Shown here: in pieces, positions 1 through 23,978 of the stretch | Layout of the letters: the number at the start of each line of letters is the position of its first letter | Position numbering within the stretch: position 1 is the first letter of the stretch | NCBI GenBank assembly: GCA_003260075.1 | Contig: QLIY01000048.1 | Span: 228,394 to 292,393 of the forward strand | Length of the DNA: 64,000 nt | Reading direction: 5' to 3' | Source of the DNA: Phallusia mammillata | Lineage: Eukaryota > Chordata > Ascidiacea > Phlebobranchia > Ascidiidae | Notes under the pieces: generated by a model | The model's input: only the letters and a program-made list of their open reading frames with translations | Databases searched by the model: none | Told to the model about the DNA's origin: nothing | Position numbers and translations under genes: made by a program

Positions 1-467
1 TAAAAATTAAATTAACTTCTAGTTTATGCTGTTTTATTTAGGAATTGCAGTACTTTTATCCCTGAAAATCTGGTAAAATGTATATTTATCAAAAACTAGT
101 ATTCAACATCATGAGACATATTACCCCACAGGTTTATAATTAAGCTGTTGTTTTGTTGAATTATTTTCCCCTATCTTTTTTGTCATGTCCTGTCCTAGCT
201 GATTTTAACCACATCATAAGAAGCGTGATCAAGCTCAGTATGGAATTTATTGTTTTACTTTCGTTTTTATCCTTAAAGAATGCGTCTGTGGGAAATAATT
301 TATTTTGTAATTTAGTTCAACCTATAAGTTTTACAACAATGTCCTGTATTCAAAAAACACAACAGACCGAAAGGAGGATTCGAATCCAAGACCGAGTTAA
401 CACAATGCAATGGATTTTTCGGGTGAACACTGGGCACTGGTTCAGCTCACCATACTGACGTACTTAC

Positions 468-6144
<5,677 letters not shown>

Positions 6145-6909
6145 GATTTTCCGTTACTTTGTTGAATCTGGTGGAAAATTGTATGTTCAAAAAAACAAAG
6201 TTTCTTTTAGTTGGTTTGTTAAATTAAACACACGAAACATTGACCACAAAACAAAGACACATATATATGCAACACAAGTACGCTGTGTTGCTAAAAACTA
6301 AAAGCCAATCAACGGTGCCAAGCCAAATAAACTTAGTTTCACTTTAGTTTCAGGGGGGGGGGTTTTTAGTTGGTTTGTTAAATTAAACACACAAAACATT
6401 GACCACAAAACAAAGACACTTATATATGCAACACAAGTACGCTGTGTTGCTAAAAACTAAAAGCCCAATCAACGGTGCCAAGCCAAATAAACTTAGTTTC
6501 ACTTTAGTTTCAGACATTACCATTTTTATTTTGAGGAAGCTGAAGTTTAAAAACAAACACTCAATTTCAGTTGTAAGTGAATAGATAATGTAACAAACCG
6601 TAGTTGCATCTGTGATCAAGTTCCATTATAGAGTAAAACTCAAGACAATGATGCATTTCAAAGGCCAAAGTCAATCACTTCATGAGAGGATTGATCTCAG
6701 AAATTCCATTTACGTACTTGTGTTTCCCGCGAACAGTTCTTACCACCAGCTTGAGGTAAAATCAACCACAATCACAAATAACTTCAATAAACGATTTTTT
6801 GCTTGTATTTATAACAACTTATTGTAATTTTTAACTAAATAAACTTTGACATATTTTTGTATTATTATTACCCTAACACTATATAAATTTTTATTTAAGC
6901 GCTCACTTT

Positions 6910-6999
<90 letters not shown>

Positions 7000-8642
7000 G
7001 GTAAACATAATTTCCTTTTCTACGAGATCGTAAATCAGTGCAGGGAAAGTACCTTAACCGCGAATTTTGCATTTCATCCGCAACTTCAGAAATTAAATAT
7101 TCTTTCATAAAACTATATTGAAAGAAAACAATTACGTTTGTAGACGTGCAGTTATTCTGCGACTTTAAACAACAAAGTGTCAAGTTTTAACAAACATTTG
7201 TTAGAAATCAAAAGTTGAAAAGGAATGCAAAGTTTCAATGGGGTTGCTTTTTAAAAAGTTTAATATCTTACGTATGACTACAGAAACCAAACATATGTTG
7301 GTAAACTTTAACACACATGTGTAGTACCGTAGTAAATAAAACTCATGACATTCGTATGTTAGATGTACGTGTTAAACTATTACCGCTGTCACCACTTGTG
7401 TTCCATTGAGAAGTTTCTGCACGTTTATCGTAGAAAGAGAAACAAGTCAAGTCTTTGTTATGAAAAGGCAAATAAAAGCATGTTTAATCGTGTTTCTTTA
7501 ATGGTTTGGGGGGGGGGGCTAGCTGTGTGCAGTTAAGACTTTTTGTCGGTAGAGCATATTTGCACGTAGAAAGAGAAACAAGTCAAGCCTTTGTTCTGAA
7601 AAGGCAAATAAAAGCATGTTTAATCGTGTTTCTTTAATGGTTTGTTGGTGGGTCTGTTTGCGAACAGAATTTTTGTTTTCAGTAAAACGTATAAAGAAAT
7701 TTACTTTCTTTACTTCCTGAACATAAACTTTTGGTTTTGGACTCCACCTGCTGGCTGAACATTTGTGTTCTGTGCTTCCCATTTTTTAAGCCAGTGTTTA
7801 CTTAACAGTGCAGTAAACGTACCTGCCATAAACTGAAAGTTTAACAACTTGCAGTAAATTTAATCTAGTTTAACATTTCACTTGTTAAATATTGAGCTAG
7901 AGTGAATTGTTAAGGCAAAAGTTTTTGTTGCTGATGGTTTGGAGTTTGCGTATTTTGTTTTTAAGTAAACACAAAAAACGAAAAACTAGTCGGTAAACGT
8001 GCGATTTTACGGCGTTCTGTTGTTTATTTTAGGGGGGGGGGGGTTCAAAGTTTAACAACTTGCAGTAAATTTAACCCACCTCAACATTTCACTTGTTAAA
8101 TATTGAGCTAGAGTGAATTGTTAAGGCAAACGTTTTTGTTGCTGATGGTTTGGAGTTTGCATATTTTGTTTTTAAGTAAACACAAAAAACGAAAAGCTAG
8201 TCGGTAAACGTGCGATTTTACGGCGTTCTGTTGTTTATTTTAGGTGTTTAATACTTCGCAGTAGGTGAAACAGGCGCAAATCAAAGAGTTTGCGTTACAG
8301 GACATATATAATGTACAAGCGTTACAGCACATATAGAAAGGTGGTTAGGTTATATTGCCAACATTTTTGAGATAGTAATTTTGAACCAGGATTTCTCAAG
8401 CAAAATATGTTGCTGTTATTTTCAAGTTGCCAATTGTGTCAGTGATCAGAATTTGCTGGAGATCGTGTAGTTGTTTATTCATCAACACAAAATCTTTTGA
8501 TCAGTTCATTTTACACAGCAGTGGTTAATATCAGTTCAAGTGGGTATAAACCTTGTCGCACTGTCTTGTTATACAAACTTTGCATTGTAAACCAGGCAGC
8601 GCAGGATATCGAAGTGGGCCAGACACTGGTGAACAATAGATA
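6145..8642. other. Intergenic region between divergent RECQL and SLC13
   Basis: No gene is recognised. Three G runs sit between near-identical arms: about 6190-6350 repeats at 6361-6530, 7430-7510 at 7565-7640, and 7830-8030 at 8045-8245. A long G run occupies 6912-6998. On the minus strand, a stretch near 7055-7120 is open and bounded by a plausible AG acceptor and GT donor, and another open stretch lies near 7640-7790. Neither resembles a family I know. Confidence 0.5.
6912..6998 (+). other. 87-base G run (probable gap filler)
   Basis: Uninterrupted G. No matching C run exists anywhere in the window. Open frames coding poly-Gly or poly-Pro across it are artefacts. Confidence 0.75.
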
Positions 8643-15657
<7,015 letters not shown>

Positions 15658-15872
15658 CGAAACAACTTTAAAACTTGCTTTAGGTTTAGGGCCTCGTTTT
15701 GTGCTTTGAAATGACAAACTGTACCCAAAAAACGATGTTTTCAGTGCAATTTTTATTGAGTTACTTTTTTTTGGTTTCTGAATTCTGTCACTTTCTTATA
15801 CGATTGCAAATTTGTTTTGTTTGTGGATAGAAAACAATTGAAACTCGTTGTCTAAGAATTGTTAATGCCGAA

Positions 15873-15878
15873 AATAAA
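15873..15878 (+). terminator. Polyadenylation signal of SLC13 gene
   Basis: AATAAA 216 bases past the stop codon, about 235 bases before the GMF start. The two genes are head-to-tail and very close. Confidence 0.6.
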
Positions 15879-16112
15879 AGTGTAATTACGATTGACCAAG
15901 TGAAACTGTTTGTTCTTTTGTTTGATAAAATCGTGGAAATAGGCGTCACATGTGGCGCGACATGCGACATTTTGTCGCATACGGAATACGAAAACTTTCC
16001 CTTCCGTCACCCCCAGTTGCAACGGAAGTACAAGGAAGCAAAAATATTACGGTTAATTGTCATTAAACAGTAGAAAAAGTTTTATAAAGTTTTTGTCACA
16101 CATTAAATAAGA

Positions 16113-18006
16113 ATGTCGGCGGATCAATCACTGGTTAGTTTGTGTGTTTTGTTTAATATGTAATTGTATTTTCAATAATATGTAAGCAATAAATTATATT
16201 ATTCTTTGACAGCAAACTACTAGCATGTGTGAATTCGGCGAAAGTGTCCTGCCTGTCTTGAAAAAATTCCGTTTTGCAAAGAAAGAGTGCAGTTCTGCAA
16301 TTATATGTTGGTTTGTCTCACAATTAAAAAAAAAGAACTTTTCAAACATTGCCTAAATTTAACTCAATCTTTTATTCCCCACCTAAAAATGTTGTTAATA
16401 TTTAAAATGTTACCTAGTTTATTGTTAATTTATAAATTGGATTAAATCTACCTACTCTATAACCAGTCTGCAGAGTGTGGCAGCTGCACACGCGATTAGT
16501 TTTTGAAAAAAAAAATTTGCATGCCAATTTTTGGGGGTTGAACGCGGAAATTTTGCACGAAAGGCATTTAATTGTACTGTTTTGACCTCTTTTACTTGTT
16601 TTGCGCCTGTTGAACTTGGTCTTGCACGTGAATTTACGGGGCGTGCACGCGCACACGGTAGACATATCAGTCCTGCACGCGCGAGATGTCGTCGGGAACT
16701 GCCATGTTCTGCAGACTGGCTCTATAAGACAAGTACAAACAATACTCAAGTTTATTTAGTTTATTAGACAAATTAAACTGTGTTGTGTGTCTTAACCAGT
16801 GGTTCTCAAACTTTTTTATTGTCGGGGCCAAATGGTATTTTTTTAAGTGTGTAGAGAGCCGCAAAAAACGAAACCTTGAGAAAATCACTAAAGATTATTA
16901 CTTTGAAAGCTAAAATAGCAATGTTTGGTGGTTTTCTGAGGTCTGGTGCGAGCAACCATTGTAGTTTGTGTGTTCACTGAAGTAACAAGCAATGTAGCCA
17001 CCGCTTCCTTGTTTGTTCCCATACTTGCNCGAAAACCGAGTTTGAGAACCACTGGTCTACACTGTTCAATGCAAACAAAATAATTCAAATGCTTTCGCTG
17101 CAGTGAAAATTGAAAAAGATGATACGATTGTGATTGAAGATGAAATGGAAGATTGTTCCATGGAAGAGGTTGCAGAAGAATTGCCTGAAAGAACTCCAAG
17201 ATATCCTTTTACATACAATTTTAGTTGCAGTTAAAGACAACATTGTTAATGTGTATGATGTGTTTTTTTCATTATGTTCTTGCTTTAGTTTTTTCAAGAG
17301 GTGAATTTACCAGCATAACCAGTGTCCATTAGAAGCAAGTAGAATTTATTCAACTACATTGAAAGTTGTTTAATTTTATTTTCGTGACCAAACTTTAGTA
17401 CCCTGCAAGATCCGCTATAGTTTTTGACCTTAGACATTAGGTGCATTCTTATTCTTTCTGTATTTTTTGACCTAATACATTAAACCCCAAGAAAGTGTTT
17501 TAATTTAATCAGCTACATGTAAATGATCCTATATTTGATTGGCCAGACACTAATCGTTAAAAAACATTGTGATGTAATTTTGTGACATTTGATCATTGCA
17601 GAGCTTTTTACCCTTTCGCTTTACACTATTTAAATTTCTTAACCCAGCACACATATGTAGTATATAGCTACAGATGGCTTCATGATGATGGAAGAAAGTC
17701 ATTCCCTCTTTGTTTTATATTATATTTACCGGAGGGCTGTCACCCAAAAGCTAATGTTTTGTACACTGGGTCAAGAAACAAAATTGTCGACACACTTAAA
17801 TTACCAAAGGTATAATAGCACTAAGTCTTTTTTTTTAATGTCTGCAATTTCTGAAACACTTTTTATGATCACTTCAAATATTTGCCAAAGATTGTTTGGG
17901 CCAAAACTTCACTGAAACATACATTGTTTTAAAAATGTAGAGCTTCACTGTTCGTGACAAAGAATCTATTTCCGAAGATTGGCTGAAAGCAGAGTTGAAA
18001 AAGTGA
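16113..18006 (+). CDS. GMFB: Glia maturation factor (ADF-H domain, Arp2/3 debranching)
   Basis: GMF binds the Arp2/3 complex and promotes debranching of actin networks; it is cytosolic. Five exons (16113-16133, 16213-16306, 17104-17200, 17653-17809, 17941-18006) encode 144 residues; vertebrate GMFB has 142. Recognisable blocks include LKKFRFAKKE, EELPERTPRYVVYSYRW, LHDDGRKSFPLCFI, YTGSRNKIVDT and the C-terminal SISEDWLKAELKK. The whole protein is one ADF-homology domain. The start is the first ATG, in a short phase-0 exon as in homologues. Intron 3 is AT-AC (17201-17652). Intron 2 contains two MITEs, one carrying a copied SLC13 exon fragment. An AATAAA at 18476 ends a 470-base 3' UTR. GMF and CNIH are convergent. 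Confidence 0.97.
16463..16719. mobile_element. hAT MITE, 257 bp, CCAGTCTGCAGA family, copy 1
   Basis: Ends are CCAGTCTGCAGA and its inverse TCTGCAGACTGG. The target duplication CTCTATAA is perfect (16455-16462 and 16720-16727). The interior is rich in TGCACGCGCG-like segments. It lies in GMF intron 2; copy 2 is at 22768-23026. Confidence 0.9.
16797..17054. mobile_element. hAT MITE with inserted SLC13 exon fragment, in GMF intron 2
   Basis: Terminal inverted repeat CAGTGGTTCTCAAAC with its inverse at the other end. Flanks GTCTTAAC and GTCTACAC agree at 6 of 8 positions. Bases 16954-17028 are identical to 14831-14905 of SLC13 exon 10 and end at an N (17029). Confidence 0.75.
17201..17652 (+). 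other. U12-type AT-AC intron in GMF
   Basis: The donor reads ATATCCTTTT. The acceptor is AC at 17651-17652, preceded by the branch-site match TTTCTTAAC (17635-17643), about 10 bases upstream. Only this boundary gives the conserved peptide ERTPR-YVVYSY in frame; no GT-AG alternative fits. All three signals match the minor-spliceosome consensus. Confidence 0.92.
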
Positions 18007-20272
18007 TGCTGGAAATTCTTCAATCCATCCTGCCATGCTTTTATGTTAGTTAAATGCAAGACTTGAATTTGAGAAATTAATATTGTTGTATCAAGTGAAC
18101 AAAGCCTTTTCAGTTTTATCCCTTGATTTTTCTCCACTGTTTAATCCACATGTAAGCATATCCAAGATAACATAAAAACTAGTTTCAAACTTATACCACT
18201 TTCAAATCTTTATTTTTCATGGGTTGTTTTTATTATTTCCGGTTTATATTTGATCAACTTATACAGTTAATGTGTGGTAAATATACAAATTTTAATAACA
18301 TAATTTTTTTTTATTTACTCAAGAATCTTGATCTTTTGATATATTGTGCTGTTTCACATAAACTATTGTTCATTGTTGACCAAACCTGTTGTGTTGAATA
18401 ACCGTGCAATCATTTGTGTTTTGTAAACATGCACCCATTATAACATATAACTGATGGTATTTTGAACAATCACAAAATAAACTGCATCACAATTTAAGCA
18501 AAGTGTACTTTTGTTTGATTGTTAAACATGTTATAATTTAAAACTGTTATAATCATGAACAATATATATCTGACTGGTACAATAACAGCAACAAATGTAT
18601 GTTAGATTATTGATGCGCTGTTATGATTGAACTAAGGTTCTGTTGAGTGTTTGTTTGTGCGGGATGACAACACACCTACTACTACAGCGTGTTTGTTTAC
18701 ATCCTATAGGGGGGGGGGGGTGCACCCATTATAACATATAACTGAAGGTATTTTGAACAATCACAAAATAAACTGCATCACAATTTAAGCAGAGTGTACT
18801 TTTGTTTGATTGTTAAACATGTTATAATTTAAAACTGTTAGGGGGGGGGGCAGGTGTGGCCAACACGTCGATCGCCTGCTTTCGACTGGTCGATCGCCAC
18901 TAAATTCTCCACTACTAATCAAAAACTTATTAATTGAAAAACAAATTAAATAATATAAAACAGCACTTCTGACATTTTGACACAACGCACAAATGTGCAA
19001 TAAGACAATAAGTATGTTATTGTCACTTTGTTTGTTGCGTAACAATTGTTATTTTGGCACCAAATTTTGTCGTAACAACTACAATGTTTGTCGTCACAAC
19101 TTGAGTGTTTGCAAAAACGAAGCAGTTGCTATTGATTGGGGTGATTTAAAAGTTCCCATCACTGATTACTATGATAAAAATTATGTACAAATGCGACGTT
19201 TTATTCTTGTAAGAACTATAGGTGATGCTTGCCAATAAAACTCAAGACTATAAATATGTGGTAATCGTCAATCAAATCGCATGAAAAAATTTGTTTATTG
19301 CTTTGTGTTAGTGGCAGCGACTGATCAGTCGATCGCGTACAATTATGAAAATTTTCGTCGATCTTAACGACTGGCAAGTTGGCCACCCCTGTCCTATACA
19401 ATACGTTAAAAATAAATATTAGTGATGAATTGCCTTAGTGTAACTGACGTTTCAGATTTTAAACATGGTGCAATTATCTTTTATTGTGACGTTATAGGAG
19501 GATTATGGTGATGTCACAGATCGCAAGCGGGGGGGGGGTATTAGCTCATTAGCTGTTTGTGTCAACAATCATAGGGCTTGCACTATTTCCTTACTGCTCG
19601 GTGTTGTAATAAAATCTGATTTCCTGTTAAAGGTTTCAATAACACATGTAGAGTTAAACAGAAATCCCATACAGTTTGTGATTCATTTAATAAAAGCCAA
19701 ATTTGGAAAATATGGGGGGGGGGGGGGAAGTAACTGCTCGGTGTTGTAATAAAATCTGATTTCCTGTTATAGGTTTCAATAACACATGTAGAGTTAAACA
19801 GAAATACCATACAGTTTGTGATTCATTTAATAAAAGCCAAATTTGGAAAATATGCTCTGGCAGTTTTCATCAAAGTATCAAGGCATGTTTAAACGTTGCA
19901 CAATTTTCTTTTAACATTTTTCAAACAACAAGGCATAAATTACACTTACATATAAAACAGCCAACTTCTTCTCAATCACAAAGACAGATAACTACAAATT
20001 TGCCTGAAATATTGTACACAAACAGCAGTGAATACACAAAGTAGATTTAACTTTCCTACTGCATCAGAAAAGCATTGAAGAAATTTCCAAGGTTTAGAAC
20101 TTAACAATGTGTACATAAATATATTCCTTTGTACATAGGTGAACTTAGTTTTAAAATATATTTTTTTAGAAAAAGCTATGCTTCATTCGAGTAACTTCCG
20201 TTTGATAATCTGCAACTTAAAATTATTTTTATTGCAATCTTGCTTCATGGCAGGTGTAACGTGCTTCATGTA
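18007..20272. other. Convergent GMF/CNIH 3' regions and intergenic DNA
   Basis: GMF 3' UTR (to about 18500), a duplicate of 18430-18540 placed after a G run at 18709, the hAT element at 18851-19391, another G-run pair (about 19597-19712 repeated at 19733-19853), and the likely 3' UTR of CNIH. No gene is seen. Confidence 0.5.
18851..19391. mobile_element. hAT-like element, about 541 bp, downstream of GMF
   Basis: Begins CAGGTGTGGCCAAC and ends with the inverse of CAGGGGTGGCCAAC. The right flank TCCTATAC matches TCCTATA at 18702-18708, just before a G run, so the true left flank was probably displaced by a misplaced duplicate (18721-18840). CGATCG-rich ends. The 82-codon open frame inside does not resemble a transposase. 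Confidence 0.7.
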
Positions 20273-20742
20273 TCAATAAGTGACAAGAACATAAATCATT
20301 CTGTAAAAAAACAAAAAAACAAATTGGAATCTATATTATTCTACAAATTTTGGACTATTTGATGTAAGCTCTGTCTAACAAACCAGTAGTCAACACAGTG
20401 CCAAATGAAATTTTAAGATTATCATGATTAAAGAGCATTAAATCTTTCTGTCTTGTAACATGCCACATCAAATTATATAAGCTATTACTGCCAGGCATAG
20501 TGTCAAGTTTAAAGAGCTCTTCTGGCAAATGTCATTTTATTCCGACGCTTTGACGTCCTATACAGGTCGTCTTCATCAGGGTAAATAACACTGAATGGGG
20601 GGGGGGTGAACTCATTTTTAAAATATTTTTTTTTCAAAAAAAAAGCTATGCTTCATCCCAGTAACTTCCGTTTGATAATTTGCAACTTAAAATTATTTGT
20701 ATTGCAATCTTGCTTCATGGCAGGTGTAATGTGCTTCAGGTA

Positions 20743-23137
20743 TCAATAAGTGACAAGAACATAAATCATTCTGTAAAAAAACAAACAACAAATTGGAATC
20801 TATATTATTCTACAAATTTTGGACCATTTGATATGAGCTCTTACTGACAAACCAGTAGTCAACACAGTGCCAAATGAAATTTTAAGATTATCATGATTAA
20901 AGAGCATTAAATCTTTCTGTCTTGTAACATGCCACATCAAATTATATAAGCTATTACTGCCAGGCATAGTGTCAAGTTTAAAGAGCTCTTCTGGCAAATG
21001 TTATTTTATTCTGACTTTTTGACGTCCTATACAGGTTGTCTTCATCAGGGTAAATAACACTGAATGCATGCCACATCAAATTTTAAATGCATAAACTAAA
21101 ATATCACATTTCAGAACATCACAATGACTGTATGTATTCTATGCCATATATATACTGCAGTGATAATAAATGCAAAGATTTTTTTTACATTACAAACCTG
21201 TAGAGATAATAGAAGAAAGATATCAAGTAGAAAGCCAATTTCGCCCAACCTTCCTTCATGCAGTAAGACAGAATATCAGCATTCATTATTGTTGTTGGGT
21301 CATATAATCCAGGACCACTCATAACTGGCCTTTTACTGTATCTGTAAATTAATGTAAATCAAAGATGACATCAACAAGTGTACATAGTTCACATAGTTAC
21401 ATTAAAAGTTTCACACATGAATAGTTTAGCACTACTCATTGAAAGTACAACAAAGACCAATATTAAAAATATACGAAAACGAAGCACGCTTATTAGGTTT
21501 AAATCACGTCATAGGTGTGAAACCTTTGGGGGGGGGGTCTCTTTCTTTACCAAACGAGCGTTACAAATTTTACGTTTGGGGGGCCTGTGGGTGAACCGCT
21601 GGGTAATTTGGGGGGGGGGGGGTTTTCACACATGAATAGTTTAGCATTACTCATTGAAAGTACAACAAAGACCAATATTAAAATAAGTTTACAGTCCATT
21701 TAATAATAATAATAAAAAAAACAGAAGCAAGATTAAGCAAGTTCAAACAGAAATATATGTATATATATATGTATGAAAAACCTTGATAAAAAATTGGAAG
21801 ACAACAATTTTTTTTTTACCTGTACACATTGTAGGCAAGAAGAGGGGGGGGGGGTAAGTTTACAGTCCATTTAATAATAATAATAATAAAAACAGAAGCA
21901 AGATTAAGCAAGTTCAAACAGAAATATATATATATATATGTATGAAAAACCTTGATAAAAAATTGGAAGACAACATTTTTTTTTACCTGTATACATTGTA
22001 GGCAAGAAGAGGAATGTTGAAAAGCACAGTGAGCCACTCCCACGCCCATAAAAAGAGCAAGTTGTAAAAAACATGGATGGCATATTCTGGAAGGACCAAC
22101 TAAATACAAAAATAAAACTACAAACTATGTTTTACAGGAAAAAAGGTTATGTAAATACTTCATGAAATAGTCTACTCAACTTAGCTGTACAAATGTGTCA
22201 ATGAGATTTTAATTGAATTGATTGTAATAGCAAAGGTGACGTTTTTAATTTAAAATTGCAACCAAAAACTTTATAAACTTGTATTAAAGGAAAAGTTCAC
22301 ATCTCCAACCCAAATGTTTGTGGCCCTACAATTAATTGTCAAAAATTCAAAGTTAAATGTTCAATAGCTGCGACGAGCTAACAATAATGTAAGTGGCAAA
22401 TCCACAAAATGTTTTTTACTGCTTTATTGTTTAACTTGAAGCTAAAACATGCTGGTTTTATGGAAGTGCAAATTTTGATTTATCTTTGTACATTGTATAG
22501 CAATCAATTTGAGTGACAGATGTAACAAGACATAAGAAATATAAACATATACTACCGGATTAAGGCTATTGCATTGATCAATTGGATTTTTGTAATCCGT
22601 CTTCAGCTCATCAAAAGCAATTATCTACAACAAAAACATAAAATAACGTATAGAAGGTCATTAATTCATTAACAGACACCAGTCTGCAGAGTATGGCAGA
22701 TGCACGCACGATTTTTTTTTAACAAAAGGGGGGGGGGTATAGAAGGTCATTAATTCATTAACAGACATCAGTCTGCAGAGTATGGCAGATGCACGCACGA
22801 TTTTTTTTTAACAAAATTTTTTGCACGTCAATTTTTGGGGTTTGCACGCGTAAATTTTGCACCAAAGGCGTCTAAATGGGCTGTGTTGACCTCTTTTACT
22901 TGATTTGCACCTGCTGAAATTGGTTTTGCACGTGAACTTACGGGTCGTGCACGCACGCACGACTTATAGGTCCTGCACGCGCGAGATCTCGTCGGGAGAC
23001 GGGAACTGCCATGTTCTGCAGACTGGAACAGACAAAAAGTAAAACATAAAGCTTACCTGCCAAATTGCAAAGAAAATAAGAAAAGCAGTGAGAATTAGGG
23101 CTAAAATGTAACAAAATGCAGCAAACGAGAAAGCCAT
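20743..23137 (-). CDS. CNIH1: Cornichon homologue (ER export cargo receptor)
   Basis: Cornichon proteins are small multi-pass ER membrane cargo adaptors that recruit clients such as TGF-alpha-like ligands, and AMPA receptors in vertebrates, into COPII vesicles. Five minus-strand exons (23057-23137, 22556-22624, 21987-22099, 21198-21341, 20743-20770) encode 144 residues, the length of human CNIH1. Conserved blocks are MAFSFAAFCYILAL, FFAIWQIIAFDELKTDYKNP, IDQCNSLNP, LVLPEYAIH, FNIPLLAYNVYR, RPVMSGPGLYDPTTIMNA and the C-terminal MIYVLVTY. The N-terminal helix, the acidic and basic cytosolic loop and the later hydrophobic helices are as expected. The final 28-base exon also appears at 20273-20300, and part of exon 3 at 21820-21844. 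Both are repeats across G-run joins, probably the second haplotype. Confidence 0.96.
22768..23026. mobile_element. hAT MITE, CCAGTCTGCAGA family, copy 2, in CNIH intron 1
   Basis: Same family as 16463-16719. The duplication AACAGACA is perfect (22760-22767 and 23027-23034). Its left end is also present at 22679-22728 because a G-run join at 22729 repeats the flank. Confidence 0.9.
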
Positions 23138-23978
23138 TTGAACAGTATGGGAATGGCAATAACAAGGGGCAACTGTATAAAAATTATCAATCTGCAAAAT
23201 ACAATGAATAAGCTATTGCTGCCAGGCATAATGTATAACCGAGTATTGCTCATCCAGCAGTTTTACACAATCGACGTTTCAACGTCCTATGAAAAATTGC
23301 AAGACGCCTAGACTTGATCAGGATCAGGATAATGGCATATCTTGCAAGACAAAATACAAATTTATCATACACTTTTTACTGAAAATTTCACACAACGCTT
23401 AAACATAGTCAAAACGCAACCCAAAATCTTACGACGACAATACTAAACAACAATGACTACCAAACAAAGCTTCTTCATTATGACTGAAGTCACGCTGCAA
23501 ACACACAAAACGTCCAACAACTTACTTCTAATTTACAGGGCCAACCCAGTACAGCTGAAAATAGATTAAACGCCTATGTTACATGTGCCATACCCATCCA
23601 TTTAGCATTTGGTTACAAATTTAGGAGATGTTGTAATGAAGAAACCACCTATTTACTTATAGGTAGACACTCATTGCACCTTTAACATTTCATGTTAAAC
23701 ACTAAACCTAACCCTACTGATATTGTAAATTGTACAAGCCGGCTTAAAAAATAAACTTACTCAACCGTATCACAATTTTTAGCAACGTGATTTTTATATT
23801 TGGCAAGGAACGAAAATTCAACAGTTTCAGTTTACGATCGACAAAACGACAAAACGTTTCTGATACTGCTCTATTTATTTAAGTGAAAATGCATTCCAAT
23901 CGGAAACAAAATTACGAGCATTGTAAATTAACTTGGACGGCTGTCAAATAGAACTGTTAAAAATAGGAAAACAAGTAT
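23138..23978. other. CNIH upstream / MRLC-1 downstream interval
   Basis: Holds a repeat fragment at about 23210-23340, with GCTGCCAGGCATAATGTAT and a CGACGTTTCAACGTCC phrase also seen near 20480-20590 and 12930. It also holds the MRLC-1 3' flank, which is related to the MRLC-3 3' flank at 30780-31110. A minus-strand AATAAA lies at 23874-23879. No gene is recognised. Confidence 0.5.

Noticed and set aside
153-458. 101-codon plus-strand open frame at the left edge
   Set aside because: No ATG at its start, no recognisable protein, and it lies over the RECQL 3' intron.
6809-7183. Poly-proline or poly-glycine proteins (also at 1.3, 9.7, 11.5, 37.8, 49.2-49.6 and 50.1 kb)
   Set aside because: They are translations of the G runs, which look like gap filler.
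18993-19238. Transposase gene in the 18.85-kb hAT element
   Set aside because: 82 codons, no hAT dimerisation or RNase-H-like motif, and the element is only 541 bp.
20273-20300. Second terminal exon of CNIH (alternative splicing)
   Set aside because: It is inside the left arm of a G-run duplication with the same flanks as 20743-20770, so it is most simply the other haplotype.
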